Source of the DNA: Chloroflexota bacterium
GTDB lineage: Bacteria; Chloroflexota; Anaerolineae; Aggregatilineales; Phototrophicaceae
NCBI GenBank assembly: GCA_026707745.1
Contig: JAPOWG010000041.1
Coordinates: 1 to 64,000 of the forward strand
Direction of reading: 5' to 3'
DNA length: 64,000 bases
Position numbers and translations under genes: made by a program. Shown in pieces: positions 1 to 7,241 of the stretch; within the stretch, counting starts at the first letter, position 1, and every line of letters starts with the position of its first letter. The notes beneath the pieces are model-generated. The model saw only the letters and a list, made by a program, of their open reading frames with translations. It made no database searches and was not told the origin of the DNA.

Positions 1-645
1 ACTATTCCGATCATCTTTGTCGGTCTTTTCTTCGCCTTGATGCTCAATCGTCCTATCAGAGGCATCGGCATCTTCCGCACGATCTTTTACCTGCCCAATA
101 TCATGGCGGTGACGGTCATCGGTCTGATATGGGCGCGCGTTTTCGCTTCGTCAGATCGCGGTCTGATCAACGCCTTCCTGGAGCAGTTCGGCGCGGGTCC
201 GATTCCTTTTCTGGATCAAGGGGATCTGGCGACGCTGGTCGTATCGTTCACCACGCTGTGGTGGACGGTCGGATTCAGCATGCTGATATTTCTGGCGGGC
301 TTGCAAGATATCTCGCAGGCGCTGTACGACGCGGCCAAAGTGGACGGCGCCAACCGCCGGCAGCAGTTCCGCCATATCACGATTCCCGGCTTGCGTCGGC
401 CTTTCGCCTTCCTTTGCATCTTGCAGGTGATCGCCTCCTTCCAGATATTTGGTCAAGTCGACGTGATGACGCGCGGCGGACCGGCCGGCAACACGCGCAC
501 CATCGTCTACAACATCTTTGAAACGACTTTCCTGTACTTCCAGGTGGGCTATGGAACGGCGATGGCGGTGATTATGTTTGCTGTGCTGCTGGTGATCTCG
601 ATTATCCAATTGATAGCCTTCCGCGATCAGGGTTTGGGGAATTAG
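1..645 (+). CDS. ABC sugar transporter permease, MalF/UgpA-type (5' end outside window)
   Basis: Inner-membrane subunit of a carbohydrate ABC importer (binding-protein-dependent permease family). The reading frame is open from base 1, so the N-terminus lies upstream; an internal ATG at 37 is not the likely start. The visible 214 residues have four or five hydrophobic segments. They carry the cytoplasmic EAA loop near bases 325-390 (DAAKVDGANRRQQF then IPG), which docks on the ATPase. The DVMTRGGP stretch before the last membrane segments is typical of MalF-type partners. The next permease starts 2 bases after the stop, and a binding-protein gene follows, so this is the middle of a permease-permease-binding protein operon. 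The transported sugar cannot be read from the sequence. The downstream GH2 enzyme suggests a beta-galactoside or beta-glucuronide, as an inference only. Confidence 0.9.
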   Translation, partial: TIPIIFVGLFFALMLNRPIRGIGIFRTIFYLPNIMAVTVIGLIWARVFASSDRGLINAFLEQFGAGPIPFLDQGDLATLVVSFTTLWWTVGFSMLIFLAGLQDISQALYDAAKVDGANRRQQFRHITIPGLRRPFAFLCILQVIASFQIFGQVDVMTRGGPAGNTRTIVYNIFETTFLYFQVGYGTAMAVIMFAVLLVISIIQLIAFRDQGLGN

Positions 646-647
646 CG

Positions 648-1514
648 ATGACCTCGGTAGGCGCAAAGCTCAAACGCGAGCGGCAGCAGCAAGAAAACCG
701 GCGTAACCGCCTGTATGTCGCCGCGGTCGCCTTGTTCGCGTTTATCTGGATGCTACCCGTGCTTTGGACAGTGGTCACGTCCTTCCGTCCCGAGGCAGCT
801 TTACAGCGCAATCTGGCGAGCCTGATTCCCCATCCCTTCACCACTGAGAACTGGAGTTTCATTCTTGGGAGCGGCCAACTGTGGAAGTGGGTGGGCAACA
901 GCGTTTTCGTATCGACCACTCATACGCTGGCGCAGTTGACGGTCTGTTCCTTAGCTGCCTATGCCTTCGCGCGGCTGGACTTTTATTTCAAGCGGATACT
1001 TTACGTGCTGGTATTGGCCGGCTTGATGGTGCCATTTGAAGCGACCTTCTTGCCCGTGTATCTCTTGTTCGCCAATTTGGATCTGCACAATACCTTGATT
1101 GCCTTGATATTGCCGGGCATTGCATCGTCTTTCGCCGTGTTCTTGCTGACGCAATTCTTCCGCGGCATTCCCTTGGAATTGGAAGAGGCGGCGATGATGG
1201 ACGGGGCGAGTCGCATGCGGATTTTTCTCACGATTATCCTGCCGCTATCGACACCGGTGATCACAGCGCTGGCGATCTTCACCTTCCTGGGCAATTGGAA
1301 CTCTTATCTCTGGCCCTTGATTTCGGCCACAACAACCGAAGTCTATACTATCGTCATTGGCTTGCGAAAGATTTCGCAAGCTTGGGGATTCGTCGACTTC
1401 TATGGGCGCAATATGGCGGCGGCGGTCTTCACCGCCATGCCGATTATTATCTTCTTTTTTGTTTTCCAACGCCGCATCATCAGCGGCATCGCCATAAACA
1501 GCGGCATCAAGTAG
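648..1514 (+). CDS. ABC sugar transporter permease, MalG-type
   Basis: Second membrane subunit (288 residues, usual length for MalG/UgpE relatives) of the importer begun upstream. A basic N-terminus (KLKRERQQQ) is followed by about six hydrophobic segments. The EAA loop is at about residues 178-200 (EEAAMMDGASRMRIF then LP), which contacts the ATP-binding subunit. Start ATG 648 lies 2 bases after the previous stop, so the two permeases are probably translationally coupled. No ATPase gene is next to it; importers of this class often use a shared MsiK/MalK-type ATPase encoded elsewhere. The binding-protein gene follows after about 80 bases. Confidence 0.93.
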   Translation: MTSVGAKLKRERQQQENRRNRLYVAAVALFAFIWMLPVLWTVVTSFRPEAALQRNLASLIPHPFTTENWSFILGSGQLWKWVGNSVFVSTTHTLAQLTVCSLAAYAFARLDFYFKRILYVLVLAGLMVPFEATFLPVYLLFANLDLHNTLIALILPGIASSFAVFLLTQFFRGIPLELEEAAMMDGASRMRIFLTIILPLSTPVITALAIFTFLGNWNSYLWPLISATTTEVYTIVIGLRKISQAWGFVDFYGRNMAAAVFTAMPIIIFFFVFQRRIISGIAINSGIK

Positions 1515-1595
1515 AAAGGAGCCGGTATCGGTCTCTCAGATTTTCGTGAACGTATCAGTCAATCTTCACCAGTCTCTATGGAAAGGATTCCCATC

Positions 1596-2900
1596 ATGTT
1601 CAAACTGAAGTTACTTGTGGTTGTGGCGCTGTTGCTTGCGCTGGTAGCGATACCGGTCGCCGCGCAAGACGCTGTTGAAATCACTTTCATGCGTTTTTTC
1701 GGCGAATGCGCCGATGAATTTGGCGAAACGACCGACTTGTCGGAGGCTTACGGCGAGTGCGGCATCATTCAGACGCTGGCTAACGCCTTTAATGCCGAAC
1801 AAGACGAGATCATCGTCAACACGATTGTAGTCGATTGGCCCGGCGTTACCGAGCTAAACGCCAACCTGGCCGCCGGCACGGCGCCGGATATCATGGTGCT
1901 GCACGGCAACCGCATTCCCAACTACGCCTCGCGCGGGCTGCTGACCCCCCTGGGCGACGCGCTGGCCGGCGCCGGCATTGATGCCAACGACTTGACCGAC
2001 AGCGCGCGCGGTTTCGTGGAATACAATGGCGAGCTCTACGGTATTCCTCTGGATTTGCATGGCCATCTCTGGCACATCAATGTCGGCCTGTGGGAGCAAG
2101 CGGGCCTGGTCAACGAAGACGGCAGTCCTGACATCCCCTATGGCATGGATGCGTTTTTGTCCCATGCCGAGCAATTCAAAGAGGCGACCGGTTTGCCCTT
2201 CACGGGCATGTGGACCAACGGTTTGAGCCGCAACTGGATGGCGCTGGTTTATCAGCAAGAAGGCGGCAGCATTGAAGGCGACGACGGATTCCCGACAATC
2301 AATACCGAACAAGGCCTGAACGCGCTTAACTTCCTCATCGGATTGCGCGACGCCGGTCATATCACCGACAACGTCGACTATGGTACAGCGCAGGAAATCT
2401 TCCTGAACGGCGAGAACGGCAGCCACATCAACGGCACCTGGGTGGTCAACTTCTACGACAACCAAGTCGCCGATCCGGAAGGCGCGCTGAAGAATTACTA
2501 CGTGCATAACTTCCCGACCATATACGATCAGCCGGCGGCCTGGGCCAACAGCCACGCCTGGATCATCCCGCAAGGCGTCGATCCCGATCCGGATCAGCTA
2601 GCGGCGACCTTGACATTCCTCGATTACCTGAACGACAACAATATCGAATGGGCGCGCACGGGACACTCCGCTGTCAACAGCTCGGTCGTCAACAGCGATG
2701 CCTACAACGCCATGTCGCACCGTAACGAGTATGCCGAGTTCGTCCCGAGCGCCGTCATTCAGCCGCGTTCCAATTGGAATACGGCCTTTGAACGCGTGCT
2801 CGATGAAGAATTGTCCGCCGCCATGATCGGCGAAAAGACGCCCGAGCAGGCGCTGAACGACGCGCAGACGCGTCTGGAAGACTTCGCGCTATTTGAGTAG
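1596..2900 (+). CDS. ABC transporter extracellular sugar-binding protein
   Basis: Secreted or anchored receptor for the upstream permeases (solute-binding family 1, MalE-like), 434 residues. I chose ATG 1596, not 1578, because a GAAAGG ribosome site at 1581-1586 is correctly spaced for it and because it gives a clean signal peptide: K-L-K, a long leucine/valine core, then AAQ. The mature protein has the WPG and LNANLAAGTAPDI stretches usual in this family. It also contains VVNFYDNQ and a C-terminal ALNDAQTRLE helix, typical of the maltose/sn-glycerol-3-phosphate receptor group. An early cysteine pair (GECADEF and YGECG) is present. A strong stem-loop terminator follows at 2957, ending the permease/receptor unit. 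Ligand unknown. Confidence 0.92.
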   Translation: MFKLKLLVVVALLLALVAIPVAAQDAVEITFMRFFGECADEFGETTDLSEAYGECGIIQTLANAFNAEQDEIIVNTIVVDWPGVTELNANLAAGTAPDIMVLHGNRIPNYASRGLLTPLGDALAGAGIDANDLTDSARGFVEYNGELYGIPLDLHGHLWHINVGLWEQAGLVNEDGSPDIPYGMDAFLSHAEQFKEATGLPFTGMWTNGLSRNWMALVYQQEGGSIEGDDGFPTINTEQGLNALNFLIGLRDAGHITDNVDYGTAQEIFLNGENGSHINGTWVVNFYDNQVADPEGALKNYYVHNFPTIYDQPAAWANSHAWIIPQGVDPDPDQLAATLTFLDYLNDNNIEWARTGHSAVNSSVVNSDAYNAMSHRNEYAEFVPSAVIQPRSNWNTAFERVLDEELSAAMIGEKTPEQALNDAQTRLEDFALFE

Positions 2901-2956
2901 CGGGACGGGACTGGCCTAGGCCTAACCGTCGAGGCAAGTCACTGGAAACAGCGAAT

Positions 2957-2990
2957 GGGGCGGGCTTTCTGGCTCGCCCCTTTAAGGTTT
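2957..2990 (+). terminator. Stem-loop terminator after the sugar-transport genes
   Basis: Inverted repeat GGGGCGGGC / GCTCGCCCC (2957-2965 and 2972-2980, one G-U pair) with a 6-base loop, followed by TTTAAGGTTT. It lies 56 bases after the binding-protein stop. It belongs to the same GGGCGA-hairpin family seen at 11729 and 49608. Confidence 0.75.
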
Positions 2991-3019
2991 GTCCGGTACT
3001 GGGTCATGCTGACGCGCTT

Positions 3020-3066
3020 TTTCTACCCCATCCCCCGGCCCCTTCCCCGAAGCATCAGGGAAGGGG
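3020..3066 (+). repeat. Dispersed 47-bp hairpin repeat, copy 1
   Basis: Near-identical to 12681-12726. It starts TTTCTACCCC, then a C-rich tract, then a stem CCCCTTCCC / GGGAAGGGG (3039-3047 and 3058-3066) around a 10-base loop. Both copies are intergenic and in the same orientation. Confidence 0.8.
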
Positions 3067-3154
3067 AGCTAAACATGGCAGTCTTCGTAATAATTTGTTG
3101 ATTTTCGCAAGGATCGGCTCCCTTTTTGTATTTTTTCGGTGTCGTTGTCGTTAT

Positions 3155-3166
3155 TCATACGTATGA
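3155..3166. promoter_or_regulatory. 12-bp perfect palindrome, candidate operator upstream of GH2 gene
   Basis: TCATACGTATGA lies about 115 bases upstream of the GH2 start in an AT-rich stretch (3120-3235) that probably holds the promoter. A perfect palindrome in this position suits a LacI- or GntR-type repressor, but no regulator gene is nearby, so this is only a candidate. Confidence 0.35.
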
Positions 3167-3279
3167 TTTGTAGTAGCGGACAAGCCTTTTATATTGTTTT
3201 GGGACGATAATTACCTAATCTTTAACCATATATGCGCTTACGGAGTAGTAGAGCAAACAGATTTGATAAGGAGATTGAT

Positions 3280-5106
3280 ATGACCGATATCCCGCGCAAC
3301 GAATACCCGCGGCCGCAATTTGTTCGCGAGGACTGGTTATGCTTGAACGGCGAATGGCAGTTCGAGATCGACCGAGGCGACAGCGGCATTCACCGCGGTC
3401 TGCTCGAAGGCGAACTGAAGGACAGGATCATTGTGCCATTTTGCCCGGAATCGGAGCTTTCCGGCATTGAGAACCATGACTACCACAAGTCCGTCTGGTA
3501 TCGTCGGGCGGCGACGATACCGGCGGACTGGGCGGGAAAGCGCGTCCTGCTACATTTTCAAGCCGTCGATTACGACAGCACGGTCTGGGTGAATGGGGTC
3601 GAGGTCGGTCGGCATCGCGGCGGGTTTACACCGTTCAGTTGCGACTTGAGCGGCGTCGCGGAAGCGGGGGACGGGATCACCATTGTGCTGCGCGCCCGGG
3701 ATGATGGACAGCGACCACAGCCGCGCGGCAAACAGGCGCGCGAGTATGGGCCGCAAGGGGCGATTTACGTGCGCACTACCGGCATCTGGCAGACGGTCTG
3801 GCTGGAGCCGGTAGCGGAGATTTCGCTGCGGCGTCCGCGCATCAGTCCGGATCTGGCGAATCAGCGTTTTCGCCTGGAGCAGCCAATCAGCGGCAATGCC
3901 AAAGGCTTGCGGCTGCGCGCGAGCTTGAGCGACGGGGACGGAGAAATCGTCAGGGCGGAATGCTCGGCCGAAGTCGATTTATCGCCACAGCTCGATCTGC
4001 CGATTCCCGATGATCGGCTCAAGCTGTGGGCAGTCGGCGAGCCGCATCTTTACGATCTGGAGATCGCGCTGATTGACGCGGACGGCAAGGCAATTGACCA
4101 AGCGACGAGCTACGCGGGCATGCGCGGCATTTCGATCCAAGGCAAGGCGATCAAGATCAACAACAAGACCGTCTTCCAGCGCCTGGTGCTGGACCAGGGC
4201 TATTACCCCGACGGCATCATGACCGCGCCGAGCGATGCCGCGCTGATCGAAGATATTGAACTGAGCATGGCCGCCGGTTTCAACGGCGCGCGCTTGCACC
4301 AGAAAGTCTTCGAAGAGCGCTTTCTTTATCATGCCGACCGGCTGGGCTATATCGTTTGGGGCGAGTTTGGCGATTGGGGCTGCAGCGGGAACGGCCCGCT
4401 GGATGGCGAGCATCAGAAGCCCGGTCCCGATTACATCACGCAATGGCTGGAATGCCTGGAGCGGGATTATTCCCATCCCAGCATCGTCGGCTGGTGCCCG
4501 CTCAACGAGACCTGGCAAACGCTGACGGACCGCATCACCATGCTCGATGACGTCACGCATGGCTTGTACCTGGCGACCAAAGCGATGGACGGTACGCGCC
4601 CCGTGCTCGACACCTCGGGGTATTCACACCGCGTGCCCCAAGCTGATGTCTACGACAGCCACGACTACACACAGGATCCCGATAGCTTCCGCGAGCGGCA
4701 TGCCGGGACGGCGGATGGCAAGCCCTACCTCAACAGCGCGGATAGCTGGGGATTGCCGGCGCGCATGGTGGGCAACATACATTGGTCGATTCCTTACCGC
4801 GGTCAGCCATATTTTGTCAGCGAATTTGGCGGCATCTGGTGGAACCCGGATGTCAAAGAGGGCGAGGATTCCTGGGGCTATGGCGAACGTCCGCGCGATC
4901 TGGAAGAATTCTATGACCGCTTCGAGAAGCTCTGCGCCATTTTGCTCGACGATGTCAGCATGTTCGGCTATTGCTATACCCAGTTGACCGATATCTATCA
5001 AGAACAGAACGGCATCTACAAATTCGATCGGGGCCAGAAATTCGACCTGGAGCGCATCCGCGCCGCGCAAGTCAAAGCGGCCGCGATTGAGCTGACGGAA
5101 GAATGA
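3280..5106 (+). CDS. Glycoside hydrolase family 2 (beta-galactosidase/beta-glucuronidase type)
   Basis: Retaining exo-glycosidase of 608 residues. Start ATG 3280 is chosen because AAGGAG sits 6 bases upstream; an in-frame ATG at 3232 has no ribosome site. Domain order: an N-terminal jelly-roll sugar-binding domain (residues about 10-185, with WYRR and LHFQAVDYDSTVWVNG), an Ig-like domain (about 186-280), and a TIM barrel to the end. The acid/base glutamate is Glu410 in PLNETWQ and the nucleophile is probably Glu515 in VSEFGG, the two GH2 signatures. There is no signal peptide, so it should act in the cytoplasm on imported oligosaccharides. Its position after the transport genes supports that. 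Specificity (galactose, glucuronate or mannose) cannot be told from these motifs. Confidence 0.9.
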   Translation: MTDIPRNEYPRPQFVREDWLCLNGEWQFEIDRGDSGIHRGLLEGELKDRIIVPFCPESELSGIENHDYHKSVWYRRAATIPADWAGKRVLLHFQAVDYDSTVWVNGVEVGRHRGGFTPFSCDLSGVAEAGDGITIVLRARDDGQRPQPRGKQAREYGPQGAIYVRTTGIWQTVWLEPVAEISLRRPRISPDLANQRFRLEQPISGNAKGLRLRASLSDGDGEIVRAECSAEVDLSPQLDLPIPDDRLKLWAVGEPHLYDLEIALIDADGKAIDQATSYAGMRGISIQGKAIKINNKTVFQRLVLDQGYYPDGIMTAPSDAALIEDIELSMAAGFNGARLHQKVFEERFLYHADRLGYIVWGEFGDWGCSGNGPLDGEHQKPGPDYITQWLECLERDYSHPSIVGWCPLNETWQTLTDRITMLDDVTHGLYLATKAMDGTRPVLDTSGYSHRVPQADVYDSHDYTQDPDSFRERHAGTADGKPYLNSADSWGLPARMVGNIHWSIPYRGQPYFVSEFGGIWWNPDVKEGEDSWGYGERPRDLEEFYDRFEKLCAILLDDVSMFGYCYTQLTDIYQEQNGIYKFDRGQKFDLERIRAAQVKAAAIELTEE

Positions 5107-5122
5107 GCGCGGGGCGGGGGCG

Positions 5123-5728
5123 CTATTCGATCAACATGCGGGCCCGCTCCAGTTCGGCCGGGGTATTCAAATTGATGAAGGAACGGGCCTCCGCGTCGTA
5201 GGGCGCGTAGTCGGCCTCGTCGAGGTAAGTGACGCGCATCTGGTTATAGAAGCGGATGATCTTGAGCCGATTTTCATCGAGTTGCGCGCGTATCGGCGCC
5301 AGGCAAGTTTTTCTGTAAATGGCGTGCAAAGCCTGGGGATAGCCGTCGACGCGCGGCACGACGATATCCGTTTCCTCGTCCAGTTGCGCGATCATGAAGC
5401 GCAGCAAGTCGGTCTTGATGAAGGGCATGTCACATGCCAGGACTAACGTCGCGGGATTGGCCGCTTGTGTCAGCGCGGTATAGATGCCGCCCAGCGAGCC
5501 CTTGTCGGGCAGAATATCGGTATACATTGGCAACCCCAGATGTCTGTATTGATCCGGCTTGTTGGCGATCAATATGGTCTCGGACTGTCCCAGATCGGCG
5601 CTCGCGGCGAGGACGCGTTCAATCAGGGTCAGCCCGCCGAGTTCGAGGAAGGCTTTGTCGCGTCCCATGCGGCTGCTCTGGCCGCCGGCGATGATGGCAA
5701 GGGAGACCGGCACCTGAGTTTCTTCCAT
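5123..5728 (-). CDS. mobA: Molybdenum cofactor guanylyltransferase MobA
   Basis: Transfers GMP from GTP to molybdopterin to make the guanine-dinucleotide cofactor used by DMSO-reductase-family enzymes such as formate dehydrogenase. The protein is 201 residues from ATG 5728 (a TTG three codons earlier is possible; neither has a clear ribosome site). The nucleotide-binding signature AGGQSSRMGRDKA is at the N-terminus. It is followed by YTDILPDKGSLGGIYTAL and the metal-binding LACDMPF, all typical of MobA. It lies 18 bases behind the hepT-like gene on the same strand and downstream of fdhA (7242-9383), so a cofactor gene and its client enzyme bracket a toxin-antitoxin block. Confidence 0.92.
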   Translation of the reverse strand: MEETQVPVSLAIIAGGQSSRMGRDKAFLELGGLTLIERVLAASADLGQSETILIANKPDQYRHLGLPMYTDILPDKGSLGGIYTALTQAANPATLVLACDMPFIKTDLLRFMIAQLDEETDIVVPRVDGYPQALHAIYRKTCLAPIRAQLDENRLKIIRFYNQMRVTYLDEADYAPYDAEARSFINLNTPAELERARMLIE

Positions 5729-5746
5729 GAAAATCAAGTTAGGAAG

Positions 5747-6094
5747 TCATTGGTTGTTTAGGATAGCTTCCAGCTGCGGTATCAATTTCGGAAGATCGTC
5801 GATTACCACTTCCCAAAGAAGATCCCGATCTAATTCATAATACCTGTGGGCGACAATCAATCTCGTTCCCTTGATGTCTTTCCATGGAATCTCGGGGGTT
5901 TCAACTTGCAATTCATCGGTAATGTGGCAGGCAGCTTCACCTACAATTTCGACAGCCCTGTCCAGCGCCAGCCGCAGTTGGTCGTCGGTATCCAAGTCAT
6001 CGCGAGTCTTTCCTTCAGCAAACTCACAAGCAAGTTTTGCATTGTCCAACATATGCTGAAGACGGGCTCGGTCATTATCACGGCTCTTTTGCAT
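5747..6094 (-). CDS. HepT-like toxin (DUF86), intact active site
   Basis: 115-residue all-helical HEPN-family protein, the toxin-type partner of MntA nucleotidyltransferases. The catalytic RX4HXY motif is present as Arg78-LIVA-His83-R-Tyr85, which in characterised HepT proteins is the RNase site and the target of AMPylation on the tyrosine. Its start overlaps the 3' end of the upstream MntA-like gene by 17 bases, the usual paired arrangement, so the two are translationally coupled. The following mobA starts 18 bases after its stop. The block appears more AT-rich than the flanking mobA and fdhA genes, which fits acquisition by transfer. Confidence 0.85.
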   Translation of the reverse strand: MQKSRDNDRARLQHMLDNAKLACEFAEGKTRDDLDTDDQLRLALDRAVEIVGEAACHITDELQVETPEIPWKDIKGTRLIVAHRYYELDRDLLWEVVIDDLPKLIPQLEAILNNQ

Positions 6095-6389
6095 AAATGG
6101 GTATGGCGCTTTCTATGACATCTTGGCGGAAGTACTTGCTTATGGACTGGGGAGTGCACAGGTCAATCCGCCGGTCGATGATCTCCATCAAGTCCACAAA
6201 ATGCCGACCCATATCAAAGTAGCTGACACGAGCATTAGGCTCGTATTCCACCAGCAAGTCTATGTCGCTCGTTGGCGTCAACTCATTACGCAGGGCTGAG
6301 CCAAACACAGACAGACGCAGTATCGGTTGGCCGGCGCAGTATTCGCGGATTTTGTCTTCGGGAAGATCGACGCGTACATAATCGCTCAC
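6078..6389 (-). CDS. MntA-like minimal nucleotidyltransferase antitoxin
   Basis: 103 residues, starting at GTG 6389 with a strong AGGAGG site 7 bases upstream. It is a stand-alone nucleotidyltransferase fold: Gly30-Ser31 followed by ten residues and Asp42-Ile-Asp44, with the third carboxylate Asp76 in RRIDLCTP. In known MntA-HepT systems this enzyme adds AMP units to the toxin tyrosine and so silences it. The gene overlaps the hepT-like gene and precedes it, as in typical pairs. All catalytic residues look intact, unlike the related domain at 6547-7212. Confidence 0.87.
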   Translation of the reverse strand: MSDYVRVDLPEDKIREYCAGQPILRLSVFGSALRNELTPTSDIDLLVEYEPNARVSYFDMGRHFVDLMEIIDRRIDLCTPQSISKYFRQDVIESAIPIYAKEP

Positions 6390-6546
6390 AGCGTATCCTC
6401 CTCTTCCTAATTAAATCATATCATGTAACTACCCATTATCAAATTGCGTTGGCATTTTGGCTACAGTATATGCTCATAGTTCAACCTAACGCGATTCTCT
6501 GCCTGCTGCCGCCTAATCGGTCCACCTAGATTGACGATGAATACTA

Positions 6547-7212
6547 TTACAGCTTCTTCTCGTACAAGCACCTGCCAATTTCGAAAGGGACTTCATACCG
6601 ACTTTGGCGCAGACCTTTTGTGGTAAACAGGCAAACTCGCTTACCTATAGTTGCGCTCAAGCCAATTTCGTGGCTCGCGATATCCAATAGGGTAATCGAA
6701 GCGTTTGGGACATAATCCACCAGCAATGCAATATCGGTATAAGGTCTGATCCACCCTTCAAAGCCTGGCGCGAATTCTGACAAGCGCTCTATCTGCTGCG
6801 ATTCACAGTAGGCGGATATCTCCTCAATGTACAAGTCGAGGCTGAATGGCTCGAATACAAACCCGAACTCTTCGCGCAGGATGCGCGCCAATTGCGTAGC
6901 CAGCAGCGAAGCTTTTTCCGTATCGGCGACCCATGGCATATCCATGTCGCTAGTCAAGAAATCACGAACGAGTTGATGGCGCATACCTGTGAATTGCGTC
7001 CAGGGAATCTCTGGATGCAGCGCCTTGCATTCATTCGAGACGTGAAAGGCTGCTTCGCTGATTATCAGAGACAGATAGCGCATCGCCAATCGAAGCACTT
7101 CATCCTCGTCATAAACTGCGCGAGACCATCTTGCGAGAATTTCACGTATCTTTTCTGTCGCCTCCGTCATTTCGCGCAAGCGAAGAAGATCATCAGGGTT
7201 TTCTTCCGGCAT
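6547..7212 (-). CDS. Degenerate HepT-MntA fusion protein (both active sites lost)
   Basis: 221 residues from ATG 7212, which has GGGAGG 8 bases upstream; the longer open frame reaching 7773 only shadows fdhA. Residues 1-115 align with the neighbouring HepT, and residues 125-221 align with the neighbouring MntA. So this is a toxin-antitoxin pair fused head to tail, in the order toxin-antitoxin. In the HepT part the RX4HXY motif reads Arg78...Arg83-x-Phe85. In the nucleotidyltransferase part Gly-Ser has become Ala-Pro (148-149), Asp-x-Asp has become Asp160-x-Ala162, and the third Asp is Cys194. Neither half should be catalytic. It starts 29 bases after the fdhA stop on the same strand. The frame has stayed open with a good ribosome site, so it is probably expressed. 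Role unknown; a decoy or binding subunit is possible. Confidence 0.8.
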   Translation of the reverse strand: MPEENPDDLLRLREMTEATEKIREILARWSRAVYDEDEVLRLAMRYLSLIISEAAFHVSNECKALHPEIPWTQFTGMRHQLVRDFLTSDMDMPWVADTEKASLLATQLARILREEFGFVFEPFSLDLYIEEISAYCESQQIERLSEFAPGFEGWIRPYTDIALLVDYVPNASITLLDIASHEIGLSATIGKRVCLFTTKGLRQSRYEVPFEIGRCLYEKKL

Positions 7213-7241
7213 ATATCTGCCTCCCGAAATCTTAGCCCGAA

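Noticed and set aside
5747-6094. HEPN domain as part of an abortive CRISPR effector
   Set aside because: No Cas domains around it; the pairing with an MntA-like nucleotidyltransferase explains it better.
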